Shown piece after piece: positions 9,223 to 18,825 of a stretch of DNA of 64,000 nucleotides (position 1 is its first letter; each line of letters opens with the position of its first letter). Source of the DNA: Bacteroidales bacterium (lineage in GTDB: Bacteria; Bacteroidota; Bacteroidia; Bacteroidales; Prolixibacteraceae). Both the position numbers and the translations under genes were made by a program. The notes below the pieces were generated by a model that worked only from the letters and a program-made list of their open reading frames with translations, searched no databases and was not told where the DNA came from. The DNA is taken from positions 1-64,000 of the forward strand of contig JAATGF010000172.1 of assembly GCA_015654795.1 (NCBI GenBank), written 5' to 3'.

Positions 9223-10124
9223 TGAAAAACAGAGAAATATATGATTCAGTGTATCAATATTTAAGTCTAAAGAATATTGGTCCAGTGCAAACAAATAAGG
9301 TTCTGAATGCTATTATGGAACCATTTGAGCCTTATTACCTAAAGTCCCAGTTAAGATTGTCTTTAAAACCTGATCAATTAACGGAATTTGAAAATGCACC
9401 AAGCGTCCTGGATAATCTTAAAAGCAAATTTGATGTTGGATTTTTATTACTAATAAATCAGAACTATCCCGCTGGACTAAAAAAATGTTTATCGACAAAT
9501 ACGCCGCCAATTTTATCCTATATTGGTAATATTGGATTACTCAAAAAGCGAAAAGTTGGTTTTAGCGGTTCAAGAAAAGTTTCTGAAAAAGGAATAGAAA
9601 TAACCAAAGATTGTGTTGGACAATTAATTAATAATGATGTGATTATAGTGTCTGGTTATGCCAGCGGAGTTGATTTTGAAGCTCATTATGGTGCACTTTC
9701 AAACAGAGGAAGTACTATCATTATCCTTCCGGAAGGAATAAATAGTTTCCGAATTAAAAAGGAAATGAAAGAGATATGGGATTGGAATCGTGTTTTGGTT
9801 ATAAGCGAATTTAAACCGGATGAACCTTGGAAGGCAAGCCGTGCCATGCAGCGCAATAATACAATAATAGGCCTGAGTGATATTATGGTAGTAGTTGAAG
9901 CCGGAGAAACTGGAGGAAGTCTTGATGCTGGCATTAAAACATTGTCAATGGATAAATATCTTTTTGTCCCTCAATATAGTATTGTTCCGGAGTCAGCTTT
10001 AGGGAATAATCTATTAATAAAAAAAGGTGCATTCCCGATAAAGAAGAGTGCCAAAACATTAAAGGCTAACTTAGGAAAAATGTTTGAATTACTTGAGAAA
10101 TCAAACAGATACGAATTGTTCTAA
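9222..10124 (+). CDS. DprA/SMF-like Rossmann protein (ShosA-like)
   Basis: GFSGSRKVSEKGIEI...VIIVSGYASGVDFEAHYGAL...TIIILPEGI...RNNTIIGLSDIMVVVEAGETGGSLDAGI matches DprA/SMF. Confidence 0.85.
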   Translation: MKNREIYDSVYQYLSLKNIGPVQTNKVLNAIMEPFEPYYLKSQLRLSLKPDQLTEFENAPSVLDNLKSKFDVGFLLLINQNYPAGLKKCLSTNTPPILSYIGNIGLLKKRKVGFSGSRKVSEKGIEITKDCVGQLINNDVIIVSGYASGVDFEAHYGALSNRGSTIIILPEGINSFRIKKEMKEIWDWNRVLVISEFKPDEPWKASRAMQRNNTIIGLSDIMVVVEAGETGGSLDAGIKTLSMDKYLFVPQYSIVPESALGNNLLIKKGAFPIKKSAKTLKANLGKMFELLEKSNRYELF

Positions 10125-10158
10125 CTTATACGAACAAATATAAAAACCTAATGAAAAG

Positions 10159-13100
10159 ATGATGGAACAAATCGGCGCGAAAGAAATCATAACCCAAAAG
10201 CGATTGCTGAATCTTTTCAGCAAAAAGCTTGGTTATACCTATCTTGATGACTGGACTGACCGCGAGAACAATAGCAACGTGGAAGAAGAGTTTTTGCGAA
10301 AGTTTCTGACAGCCCGCAAGCTTTATTCTTCGGCTGAAATCAATAGTGCCATTAACCAGTTAAAACGCATTGCTGGCAATATCAGTGCAGGGCTTTATCA
10401 TGCCAACAAAGCGGTGTACAACCTGCTACGCTATGGAGTAAATGTGAGCGCCGAAGCATCCGAAAACAAAAAATATGTCCACTTAATAGATTGGGCGAAT
10501 CCGCTTGCCAATGATTTCTATGTAGCTGAGGAAGTAACGGTAAAAGGAAGAAATACCAAACGCCCCGATATTGTTATTTATGTAAACGGTATCGCGTTGG
10601 GAGCGATTGAATTGAAGCGCAGCACCTTGTCGGTGCACCACGGCATTCGCCAAAACCTCGATAATCAGACCGATGAGTTTATTCCTCAATTCTTTACTAC
10701 CGTTCAACTCCTTTTTGCAGGTAACGACACTGAAGGTCTGCACTATGGCGTGATTGATACCAAAGAAAAATTTTGGCTCCGTTGGAAAGAACAAAATCCG
10801 GAGGTTGCGAATGAACTTGATCGCAGCACCTTGCAGCTATTTGAAAAAAGCCGTCTGCTGGAAATCATTCACGACTTTGTAGTTTTCGATGGAGGCATAA
10901 AAAAAGCCTGTCGTCCCAGCCAGTATTTTGGAATTAAGGCATCACAGCCTCGTGTCCGTAGCAAAGAAAGCGGCATTATATGGCACTCACAAGGTTCAGG
11001 CAAAAGCCTGATGATGATTTGGCTGGCCAAATGGATACGCGAAAACATTCAGGATGCACGAGTGGTGATTATCACCGACCGAGACGAACTTGACAAGCAA
11101 ATAGAGTCGGGTTTCAAAGGAGTGGACGAGCATATAAAACGGGCAAAATCGAGCGCTTCGCTTATTGCTATGCTCAACGAAGCAAATCCCTGGTTGATTA
11201 GCACCCTGATTCATAAATTCGGAAACAGATCGGAGAACGAATTGCCGGAAGTGGGCAACAAAAAAGCGACAAAATCAATAGAGCAATACTTGCTGGAAGT
11301 TCAGGAAAAACTCCCGAAAGACTTTTCTGCCAAAGGCAATATCTATGTTTTTATTGATGAGTGTCACCGTACTCAAGGTGGTATGCTTCACGAAGCGATG
11401 AAAGCCATAATGGGCGAAAACGTGATGATGATAGGTTTTACAGGAACGCCACTGCTGAAAACAGACAAAAAGAAATCAATAGAAGTGTTTGGCAGCATTA
11501 TTCACTCCTACAAATTCGATGAAGCGGTCGAAGATCATGTTATACTCGACCTCCGTTATGATGCGCGCGATGTGGAACAATATCTGGGAAATAAGAATAA
11601 AATCGACGATTGGTTTGAAACAAAAACAAGCGGACTCTCCAATGTCGCCAAGTCCTTGCTGAAAATCCGCTGGGCACGCATGGAGAAACTGTTCAGCAGC
11701 AAAGAAAGGATGCAGCGTATTGTTGCTGATATCTGTCAGGATATGGATACAAAACGTCAGTTGGTTGGAGGTTATGGCAATGCCATGCTGGTGTCCGACA
11801 GTATTTATCAGGCTTGTAGGTATTGGGAATTGTTTCAGGATACCGATTTAAAAGGACATTGCGCCGTGGTGACAAGTTATGAGGCCAATGCAAAAGATAT
11901 AAAAGATGAAGCTACTGGTGCAGGTGACACGGAAGAGAAAGTCAAGTACGAAATAACCAAACGAATGATGGGCGATAAAACGCCCGAACAATTTGAAGCC
12001 TGGGCGAAAGAAGAGTTTATAAAGCATCCGGCAACGATGAAATTATTAATTGTGGTGGATAAGTTGCTTACCGGCTTTGATGCTCCGGCGGCAACCTATC
12101 TCTATATCGACAAACCGATGCAGGATCACAATCTTTTTCAAGCCATTTGCCGTGTAAACAGGGTGGATTCAGAAGAAAAAGATTTTGGATACATTGTTGA
12201 TTATCAGGATTTGTTCGGCTCCATTAAAAACGCCATCGAGGACTATACTTCCGCAGCTTTTGACGGCTACGAAAAAGAGGATGTAGAAAACTTACTGACC
12301 AATCGCCTTGTTGAGGCTCGTAAAGGGTTGGAACAAGCCTTGCAGGCAGTGGTAACGCTTTGTGAAGTGGTAGAACCGCAAACACGTGAAGGTTTCTTTG
12401 GCTACTTTGTATATCAGGAAACAACTCCAGTTGAAGAACAAACTACTGAATGCGAAACCAATGCAGAAAAACGTGAGAAACTGTATAAATTGGTAAATTC
12501 GTTAGTACGTCGCTATATTGACCTTGCCAATGAAATGAAGCAAGCAGGTTACAACAAAGAGGACGCAGCCAACATTAAAAAGCAGGTCGACTTCTACAAC
12601 GATCTGAAAGACGAGATAAAACTGAAAAGCGGCGATGCGCTCGATTTGAAGTTTTACGATCCTGCCATGCGCCAGCTAATCGACAACTATGTGCGTGCTG
12701 AAGATAGCGTGGAAATTTTCAAACTCGAAGATATTTCATTTATTGATTTGATAGTTAAAGAGGGTGAAGGCGCAATTGATAAACTACCCAATGAAATAAA
12801 AAGCAATCAGAAATCGGTAGCAGAGACCTTGGTGGCCAATATGCGCAAAATGATTATTAATGAACGTCCGAACAACCCTGCTTATTTTGATAAAATATCT
12901 GAGCTGCTCAACCAACTCCTACAAGAACAAAAAGAAGGAAAATTGCACTATAAGGAATTGATTGAAAAACTGATTAGTAAAATCAGAGAAGTCAGAGGCA
13001 AAACAAAACCCAATTATCCAACAGGCATAAATACATCTGGGAAACAGGCTCTTTACGATAATCTTGAAAAAGAAGAGGAACTTGCATTAGCCGTTCATGA

Positions 13101-13257
13101 CGCAGTTGTTACTTATGCCAAACATGGATGGAGAGACAATAGTGTACCTGCTAAAATGAAACAGGTGCGTAAAGCTGTTCGATATGCTTTACCAGGTAAA
13201 GATGATGAAAAGATCAGCGAGATAATGAGTATCATTTCAGCGCAAAAAGAATATTAA
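10159..13257 (+). CDS. hsdR: Type I restriction endonuclease subunit R (HsdR)
   Basis: N-terminal nuclease region (RPDIVIYVNGIALGAIELKR), GIIWHSQGSGKSLMMIW Walker A, FIDECHRTQ (DEAH-like), MIGFTGTPL. Confidence 0.96.
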   Translation: MMEQIGAKEIITQKRLLNLFSKKLGYTYLDDWTDRENNSNVEEEFLRKFLTARKLYSSAEINSAINQLKRIAGNISAGLYHANKAVYNLLRYGVNVSAEASENKKYVHLIDWANPLANDFYVAEEVTVKGRNTKRPDIVIYVNGIALGAIELKRSTLSVHHGIRQNLDNQTDEFIPQFFTTVQLLFAGNDTEGLHYGVIDTKEKFWLRWKEQNPEVANELDRSTLQLFEKSRLLEIIHDFVVFDGGIKKACRPSQYFGIKASQPRVRSKESGIIWHSQGSGKSLMMIWLAKWIRENIQDARVVIITDRDELDKQIESGFKGVDEHIKRAKSSASLIAMLNEANPWLISTLIHKFGNRSENELPEVGNKKATKSIEQYLLEVQEKLPKDFSAKGNIYVFIDECHRTQGGMLHEAMKAIMGENVMMIGFTGTPLLKTDKKKSIEVFGSIIHSYKFDEAVEDHVILDLRYDARDVEQYLGNKNKIDDWFETKTSGLSNVAKSLLKIRWARMEKLFSSKERMQRIVADICQDMDTKRQLVGGYGNAMLVSDSIYQACRYWELFQDTDLKGHCAVVTSYEANAKDIKDEATGAGDTEEKVKYEITKRMMGDKTPEQFEAWAKEEFIKHPATMKLLIVVDKLLTGFDAPAATYLYIDKPMQDHNLFQAICRVNRVDSEEKDFGYIVDYQDLFGSIKNAIEDYTSAAFDGYEKEDVENLLTNRLVEARKGLEQALQAVVTLCEVVEPQTREGFFGYFVYQETTPVEEQTTECETNAEKREKLYKLVNSLVRRYIDLANEMKQAGYNKEDAANIKKQVDFYNDLKDEIKLKSGDALDLKFYDPAMRQLIDNYVRAEDSVEIFKLEDISFIDLIVKEGEGAIDKLPNEIKSNQKSVAETLVANMRKMIINERPNNPAYFDKISELLNQLLQEQKEGKLHYKELIEKLISKIREVRGKTKPNYPTGINTSGKQALYDNLEKEEELALAVHDAVVTYAKHGWRDNSVPAKMKQVRKAVRYALPGKDDEKISEIMSIISAQKEY

Positions 13258-13952
13258 TGCAAGTTATCATAGTCAATAAAATTCATGTTGAAGTAGAATG
13301 GAAAGACATTAAGAATATACATCTTACTGTTTATCCCCCGGATGCCCGTGTGCATATATCCGCTCCGTTGGCTATGTCTGCTGATTCTGTACGTCTTTAT
13401 GTTATTACAAAACTCGAATGGATTAATAAACGTATCGAGATGGTTCGCAACCAAGCTCGTCAATCGGAACGCGAATATGTATCGGGCGAAAATCACTATT
13501 ACAAAGGCATTCGCTACCGGCTCAATGTGATTTATCGCAATACTCCACCGGCAGTTGAATTAAAAGGAACACGGAATATCAATATTTATGTACGCGAAGG
13601 TTCTTCTTCAGAAAAGAGAGGAGAGGTACTTCGTGAATGGTATCGTGCTGAATTAAAGGAAGCATTACAGCCTATTGTTGCAAAATGGGAAGAAATACTT
13701 CAGGTTCAGGCCAAACATTGGGAAGTGAAACAAATGAAAACCCTTTGGGGCAGCTGCAACACTCGCTCTCGACATATCATTTTTAATCTGGAACTGATTA
13801 AAAAACCGACACAATGCATTGAATATATTGTGGCACATGAAATGACTCATTTGGTTGAGCGCCTCCATAATTCAAAGTTTACAGCTATTTTAGATCATCA
13901 TATACCTAATTGGAGGCAGTTGAAAGATGAATTGAATGAGTTTATAGTATAA
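13257..13952 (+). CDS. YgjP-like (SprT-type/M48-like) metallopeptidase domain protein
   Basis: MKTLWGSCNTRSRHIIFNLELI...CIEYIVAHEMTHLVERLHNSKF, HExxH motif; overlaps hsdR stop (TAATG). Confidence 0.9.
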   Translation: MQVIIVNKIHVEVEWKDIKNIHLTVYPPDARVHISAPLAMSADSVRLYVITKLEWINKRIEMVRNQARQSEREYVSGENHYYKGIRYRLNVIYRNTPPAVELKGTRNINIYVREGSSSEKRGEVLREWYRAELKEALQPIVAKWEEILQVQAKHWEVKQMKTLWGSCNTRSRHIIFNLELIKKPTQCIEYIVAHEMTHLVERLHNSKFTAILDHHIPNWRQLKDELNEFIV

Positions 13953-14062
13953 TAATATGATGATTTTTAATAATCAAACCTAATTATACTCGAACCAAAC
14001 ACATGCTGTATTTCAATTAGTTATAATTAGTCAATAGCTATTGTCAATTTATTGAACACAAA

Positions 14063-14095
14063 AAAGCCTTCAAAATCAGATGATTTGAAGGCTTT
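14063..14095 (-). terminator. Strong hairpin AAAGCCTTCAAA...TTTGAAGGCTTT, candidate former tRNA-Arg terminator at attL
   Basis: 12-bp perfect stem with T-rich flank on the - strand; lies just beyond the tRNA 3'-end fragment. Confidence 0.65.
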
Positions 14096-14105
14096 ATAAA
14101 ATTCT

Positions 14106-14121
14106 TGTGACCCCACCGGGA
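14106..14121. repeat. attL: 16-bp direct repeat TGTGACCCCACCGGGA of the tRNA-Arg 3' end
   Basis: Identical to 27184-27199 inside/adjacent to tRNA-Arg; integrase gene begins about 170 bp away. Confidence 0.85.
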
Positions 14122-14286
14122 ACATTTTTTCGAATAAATCAATGATAAATACATTTCACAAATATACACTTTTATTCAATAAAACAAATAGTTGCAAATA
14201 AAATTTAAAATTTAAATATATTAGTATACATTTGGTTTCAATGATAACCATATGTATATTTGAGGTCTTACATATGGTTTTTGACT

Positions 14287-15555
14287 ATGAAATACTCTGT
14301 GAAGTTTTACCTGGAGAAGCGCAAAGATAAGAAAACTGGCCTTCCCATTGAAATTAACGTCCCAATATGGTCCTGCGTTTTTTACTCAGGCAACCAGGTA
14401 TTGTATTATACCGGAAAAAGATGTGATTTGAAGCAATGGGACTCAGGCAAGATGCGGTTAGGTAAAGGCTATATCCTACCCAATGGGGATACCTCTACAA
14501 TTTTTAATGCAGGTATCAATAAAGTGGAAACGGCTATTGACGAACTTTTCAAAGCTTACGAAGTTGAAAATATAATTCCAGATCGCGCCCGGCTTCGATC
14601 AGACCTAAATAAACTAATAAAGGCAAAAAAAGCAGTCACCGTTGAAGAGGTGGTGTCTCAAAAAACTTTCTTTGAAAGATTCAAACAGTATGTTGACGAT
14701 GCACCGCTAAGCTATGAACGCAAAAAACACATGCAGACTACGTTAAACAAAATAACAAAATTTAATCAGTACACTACATTTGACATCATAACAACCGAAT
14801 ATCTGACAAAATTTCAAAACTATCTTAAAGATAAATGCAATCTGAGTGAAAACACTACAGCCTCAGAACTAAAACGCCTAAGAGCTTTTTTAAGCTATTG
14901 CGTCAAAAATAAATGGCTTTATACAAATCCATTCTCATCGTTTAGTATTAAGGCTGAATCATACGGTGATCCGGTTTTTATTACAGTTGAAGAAAGAGAC
15001 AAATTATTTTCTGCTGAAATTGATGATCCTAAGTTGGCACGCATCCGGGATCTGTTCGTTTTCCAGTGTTTCATTGGCTGCCGTGTTGGTGATATGATTA
15101 AGCTTAAGAAGTCCAGCATAGTTAATGACAGCATTGAGTATGTCGCTGCAAAAACCAAGGATGAGAAGCCGAGAACAGCACGAATTCCGTTATCAGAAAA
15201 GGCAAAACTAATTCTCTCCAAATATGATTTTGAAAACGGGGATCTATTGCCATATATTACCGACCAAAAATACAATGTTTATTTAAAAGAGCTTTTCAAA
15301 CACAAAAATGTGGATATAACCAGAATTGTAACTATTGCAGACCCCAAAACGCGCGAAAGCAAACAAATATCTATTGCTGACATAGCAAGCTCACATATGG
15401 CTCGACGCGTGTTCGTCGGAGGGTTACACCATTTAGGGGTTAAAAATGAAATAATAGCCTCTATGAGCGGACATACTGCAAATTCAAAAGCCTTTAGCCG
15501 GTATTACTCCATTAACGATGAAGATCGACAAAAAGCAATTGATTTGATCAAGTAA
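14287..15555 (+). CDS. Tyrosine-type site-specific integrase (SAM-like N-terminal domain, Bacteroidota type)
   Basis: FQCFIGCRVGDMIKLKKSS...HMARRVFVGGLHHLGVKNEIIASMSGHTANSKAFSRYYSI (R-H-x-x-R/H-Y catalytic pattern); ORF track start at 14260 is TTG, ATG at 14287 preferred. Confidence 0.93.
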   Translation: MKYSVKFYLEKRKDKKTGLPIEINVPIWSCVFYSGNQVLYYTGKRCDLKQWDSGKMRLGKGYILPNGDTSTIFNAGINKVETAIDELFKAYEVENIIPDRARLRSDLNKLIKAKKAVTVEEVVSQKTFFERFKQYVDDAPLSYERKKHMQTTLNKITKFNQYTTFDIITTEYLTKFQNYLKDKCNLSENTTASELKRLRAFLSYCVKNKWLYTNPFSSFSIKAESYGDPVFITVEERDKLFSAEIDDPKLARIRDLFVFQCFIGCRVGDMIKLKKSSIVNDSIEYVAAKTKDEKPRTARIPLSEKAKLILSKYDFENGDLLPYITDQKYNVYLKELFKHKNVDITRIVTIADPKTRESKQISIADIASSHMARRVFVGGLHHLGVKNEIIASMSGHTANSKAFSRYYSINDEDRQKAIDLIK

Positions 15556-15577
15556 TTAAATAAATCATTGATCAGGA

Positions 15578-15605
15578 AAGCCGGTAAACTATACCGGCTT
15601 TTTTA
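15578..15605 (+). terminator. Rho-independent terminator after integrase
   Basis: AAAGCCGGTA-aacta-TACCGGCTTTTTT. Confidence 0.85.
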
Positions 15606-15906
15606 TGCTCTAAAGAATCGCATATTCACTCAAAAACGGATTTTCACGCGTTTTCACGCGTTTTCAGAGCTACAAATCAAAATTTACAAACATAATATAA
15701 TTTAATTTGGTTCAAATAAATACCTAATATTTGGTTTTATTTGGTATGTCTATAATGCTGTTGATAACTTGTTTATATTAAGCAACTAAATGATACATAA
15801 ACATATATAAACAAATATTCTGGTTCATTTCATATCAAAATGTATTATCTGAGATTTTTTCATATAAATGTAATTAACTTCGGATGTATAAATAATCATT
15901 AATAAA

Positions 15907-16116
15907 ATGACAGATAAATCAATCAAAAATTCAATTCCTAAGAGTAAGAAATTTATATACTCTACGAAGGAGCTTGCAGAGCTGTTGAATTGTACGGTTA
16001 TCACCGCCAATCGAATTAGAAATTCCGGTCAAATACCATACTTTCAGGCGGGGAAAAGAAAGTATATATTTGACGTTGAGAAGGTTATGAAAGCGATCAA
16101 AAGAGGACCAAAGTAA
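15907..16116 (+). CDS. Small HTH (excisionase/DUF3853-like) DNA-binding protein
   Basis: STKELAELLNCTVITANRIRNSGQIPYFQAGKRKYIFDVEKVMKAI, MerR/excisionase-type HTH. Confidence 0.75.
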   Translation: MTDKSIKNSIPKSKKFIYSTKELAELLNCTVITANRIRNSGQIPYFQAGKRKYIFDVEKVMKAIKRGPK

Positions 16117-16121
16117 ACGCT

Positions 16122-16487
16122 ATGAAAAAAACAGAAATGAATCAACCAACAAAACAAGTTATGACTCCGGTGCCCAGGGTTTTAAGTTTTGAACAAATGC
16201 CAGCCGCTTTGGCGCACTTGATTGACGAAGTGAGCTGTTTGAAACTTATGCTGGAAAATCGGGATACAAAGCCACAGGAAGAACCTGAATCTAAATACAT
16301 TTATTCTATTCGCGGGTTGGCTAAATTTCTGAATTGTTCCCAGGTGACGGCTCAGAAGCTCAAAAATGAAGGACAAATAAAATACCGGCAAATCGGTCGT
16401 AAAGTAATTTTCGAAAGACAGGAAGTCCTTAAAGCGATGGAAAATCATATTCCGGGTAACAGAAGCCGGAATTATCAGAGATCTTAA
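16122..16487 (+). CDS. HTH (excisionase/DUF3853-like) DNA-binding protein, paralogue of the preceding gene
   Basis: KYIYSIRGLAKFLNCSQVTAQKLKNEGQIKYRQIGRKVIFERQEVLKAM. Confidence 0.75.
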   Translation: MKKTEMNQPTKQVMTPVPRVLSFEQMPAALAHLIDEVSCLKLMLENRDTKPQEEPESKYIYSIRGLAKFLNCSQVTAQKLKNEGQIKYRQIGRKVIFERQEVLKAMENHIPGNRSRNYQRS

Positions 16488-16500
16488 ATATTCGTTAGTC

Positions 16501-16695
16501 ATGAGTCCAAAAAACAATATAGCCAGGGAACCCGTCCAAGATTCACAGGACAAATCCGAAGTGATTGATATAATGCTTCAATCTGAAATTACTGCAATTA
16601 AAAATTGGATCGATGATTTACGCGCTTTAAAATCAACTGTGGCGATTTATAATGATCCAAAATGTAGTCGAGAACGTACGAAAACGTTGCAGTAA
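16501..16695 (+). CDS. Small hypothetical protein
   Basis: 64-aa ORF in the operon; its stop is close to the next start. Confidence 0.5.
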   Translation: MSPKNNIAREPVQDSQDKSEVIDIMLQSEITAIKNWIDDLRALKSTVAIYNDPKCSRERTKTLQ

Positions 16696-17417
16696 TGAAA
16701 GAGAGTTTTTTGATTTACAAATCACTTTATGAGCCATTAAAATCTCTTAGTTTTGAAGAGAAAGGGATGCTTTTTGATGCTATTTTCAAATATCAAATAG
16801 AAGGTATTGTCCCAGAATTGCCGCCGCTGCCTAATATGGCATTTCAATTTGTGAAAGGTCAATTCGATCGAGATATTATTAAATATGAGAACGTTGTAGA
16901 ACGAAATAAAAATAACGGTGCAAAAGGCGGACGGCCTAAAACCCAAAAGAACCCACTGGGTTTATTGAAAACCCAAAAGAACCCAAAGAAACCCAAAAAA
17001 GCCGATACTGGTACTGATACTGATACTGATACTGATATTATTTCTGTCTCTTTCGAGACTTTTAGAAAGTCTTTCCCTGGAACCAAAAGGGGGTTGAAAA
17101 CTGAATTAGAAAATTTTCTGAAAAAGAATAATTCTGAAAGTATCAAGTTGCTTTTACCCGCACTTGAAAAGGAAATTCAATACCGCTTAAAACTTGTAGA
17201 ACAAAACGAGTTTATTCCTTCATGGAAAAATCTTTCAACATGGATAAATCAAAAATGTTGGGAACAAGAATTTCGAGAAATTAATACAATCAAACAGGTA
17301 AACGGGAAGATTGCTGCATCTCAAACCGTAACAGTACCATTGATAGATCCCGAAATTATAAGGCGTTCAAATGAAGAAAATCTCAAAACCATCAAACAAC
17401 ATGAACTCCAAAATTAA
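16695..17417 (+). CDS. DUF6291-like phage replication-associated protein
   Basis: FLIYKSLYEPLKSLSFEEKGMLFDAIFKYQIEG...MAFQFVKGQFDRDIIKYENVVERNKNNGAKGGRPK. Confidence 0.75.
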   Translation: MKESFLIYKSLYEPLKSLSFEEKGMLFDAIFKYQIEGIVPELPPLPNMAFQFVKGQFDRDIIKYENVVERNKNNGAKGGRPKTQKNPLGLLKTQKNPKKPKKADTGTDTDTDTDIISVSFETFRKSFPGTKRGLKTELENFLKKNNSESIKLLLPALEKEIQYRLKLVEQNEFIPSWKNLSTWINQKCWEQEFREINTIKQVNGKIAASQTVTVPLIDPEIIRRSNEENLKTIKQHELQN

Positions 17418-18789
17418 AAACGAATTAGGTTTAATACCTCCTCAGGCATTAGAAGTTGAAGCGGCGGTTCTGGGAGCTTTAATGTTGGAAGCGGATGCTT
17501 TTCGTAAAATATCAGGAATAATTAAAGCCGAAAGTTTTTACCTGGACACTCACAGGATAATATTTGAGGTCATCAAATCACTTTCAGATTTAAATAGGCC
17601 GATTGATCTAATAACTGTAACTCAATCGCTTCACGATAAAAACCAATTAGATAAAATTGGCGGTCCACTAGTTATTACTCAACTTACATCACATGTTGCA
17701 TCAGCGGCACATATTGAATATCATGCCTATATCATTGCTCAGCTCTCAATGAGGAGACAATTGATTCGGGAATCTTCACATTTTATTGCCTCACTGTGTG
17801 ACAATGACGCTGAATTAGATGAGGTTGTCGATATAATGAAATATTCCATCGATGGAATTATGAATGGATCAGGGGCCATAATTGGAAAACTGCAACCTCA
17901 AATATTAAGTGAAGCATTGACAGAAATAAAAGAGGCTTGCAGAATTCATAAATCAGGAGGTTTGCCAGGCATATCAACAGGCTTTAAAATGTTAGATTTT
18001 TCTATTGGCGGCTGGCGTAGGGGTACTTTGGCAATTGTAGCTGCCAGAACAGGCATTGGCAAAACGTCACTGGCTATGCACTTTTTAAAAGAAGCGGTAA
18101 AGCTTGATAAACACGTGGTATTATATTCGTTTGAAATGACAGCTTCAAAGCTAGGGCAATTCATGTTAAGCGCTCTTTCGGGCGTAAATAGAACCGTGTT
18201 ACGTGATGGTTGGACAAGTCCGGAGGAGTTAGATTTGATAAATAAAGCTGTTAAGGCATTAGAAAACCAGAAAATTAGAATAGTTGATTCCGGATTATCA
18301 ACAATTGACCAAATTTCCAGGGATGTGGCCAGATCGTCAATGAAAGGTGAATGTGATCTTGTTATCGTTGATTATATCGGACTTGTAAAAACATCTTCAT
18401 CAAATATATATATGAGTAATGCTGATCGTATTGCAGAAATATCAGGCACACTCAAACAAATATCTATGAGTAATAATATTCCCGTTCTTTGCTTAGCTCA
18501 ATTGAACAGAGAAGCCGAAAAGTTTGAAGAGCCCCAGCTACACCATTTAAGAGATAGTGGTGCCATTGAACAGGATGCCGATATTGTTCTGATGCCATTT
18601 TATGACGAAAAAACAGGGACTAAGCAATTCAAACTTAAAATTGCTAAGAATCGGGATGGTGGATCCGGGAGCTCAATTGATATTTTTCCAAATGATCAGT
18701 TTAACGTATTCTCCGATAAACCGGATAATATTCAGGTAAATTACAATCCAAATAGAAATATTGAACCGGGTGAGGATAACGCATTTTAG
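17401..18789 (+). CDS. Replicative DNA helicase, DnaB-like
   Basis: PPQALEVEAAVLGALMLE...GISTGFKMLDFSIGGWRRGTLAIVAARTGIGKTSLAMHFLKEA...LVIVDYIGLVKT; alternative start at 17371. Confidence 0.95.
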   Translation: MNSKIKNELGLIPPQALEVEAAVLGALMLEADAFRKISGIIKAESFYLDTHRIIFEVIKSLSDLNRPIDLITVTQSLHDKNQLDKIGGPLVITQLTSHVASAAHIEYHAYIIAQLSMRRQLIRESSHFIASLCDNDAELDEVVDIMKYSIDGIMNGSGAIIGKLQPQILSEALTEIKEACRIHKSGGLPGISTGFKMLDFSIGGWRRGTLAIVAARTGIGKTSLAMHFLKEAVKLDKHVVLYSFEMTASKLGQFMLSALSGVNRTVLRDGWTSPEELDLINKAVKALENQKIRIVDSGLSTIDQISRDVARSSMKGECDLVIVDYIGLVKTSSSNIYMSNADRIAEISGTLKQISMSNNIPVLCLAQLNREAEKFEEPQLHHLRDSGAIEQDADIVLMPFYDEKTGTKQFKLKIAKNRDGGSGSSIDIFPNDQFNVFSDKPDNIQVNYNPNRNIEPGEDNAF

Positions 18790-18825
18790 CTATTAATCCA
18801 TTTAATCATAACAAAAGCAAATCAA

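Noticed and set aside
17004-17037. Possible CRISPR or short-spacer array
   Set aside because: Repeats are 6 bp, inside a coding linker, with no spacers. No CRISPR-like array was seen elsewhere in the window.
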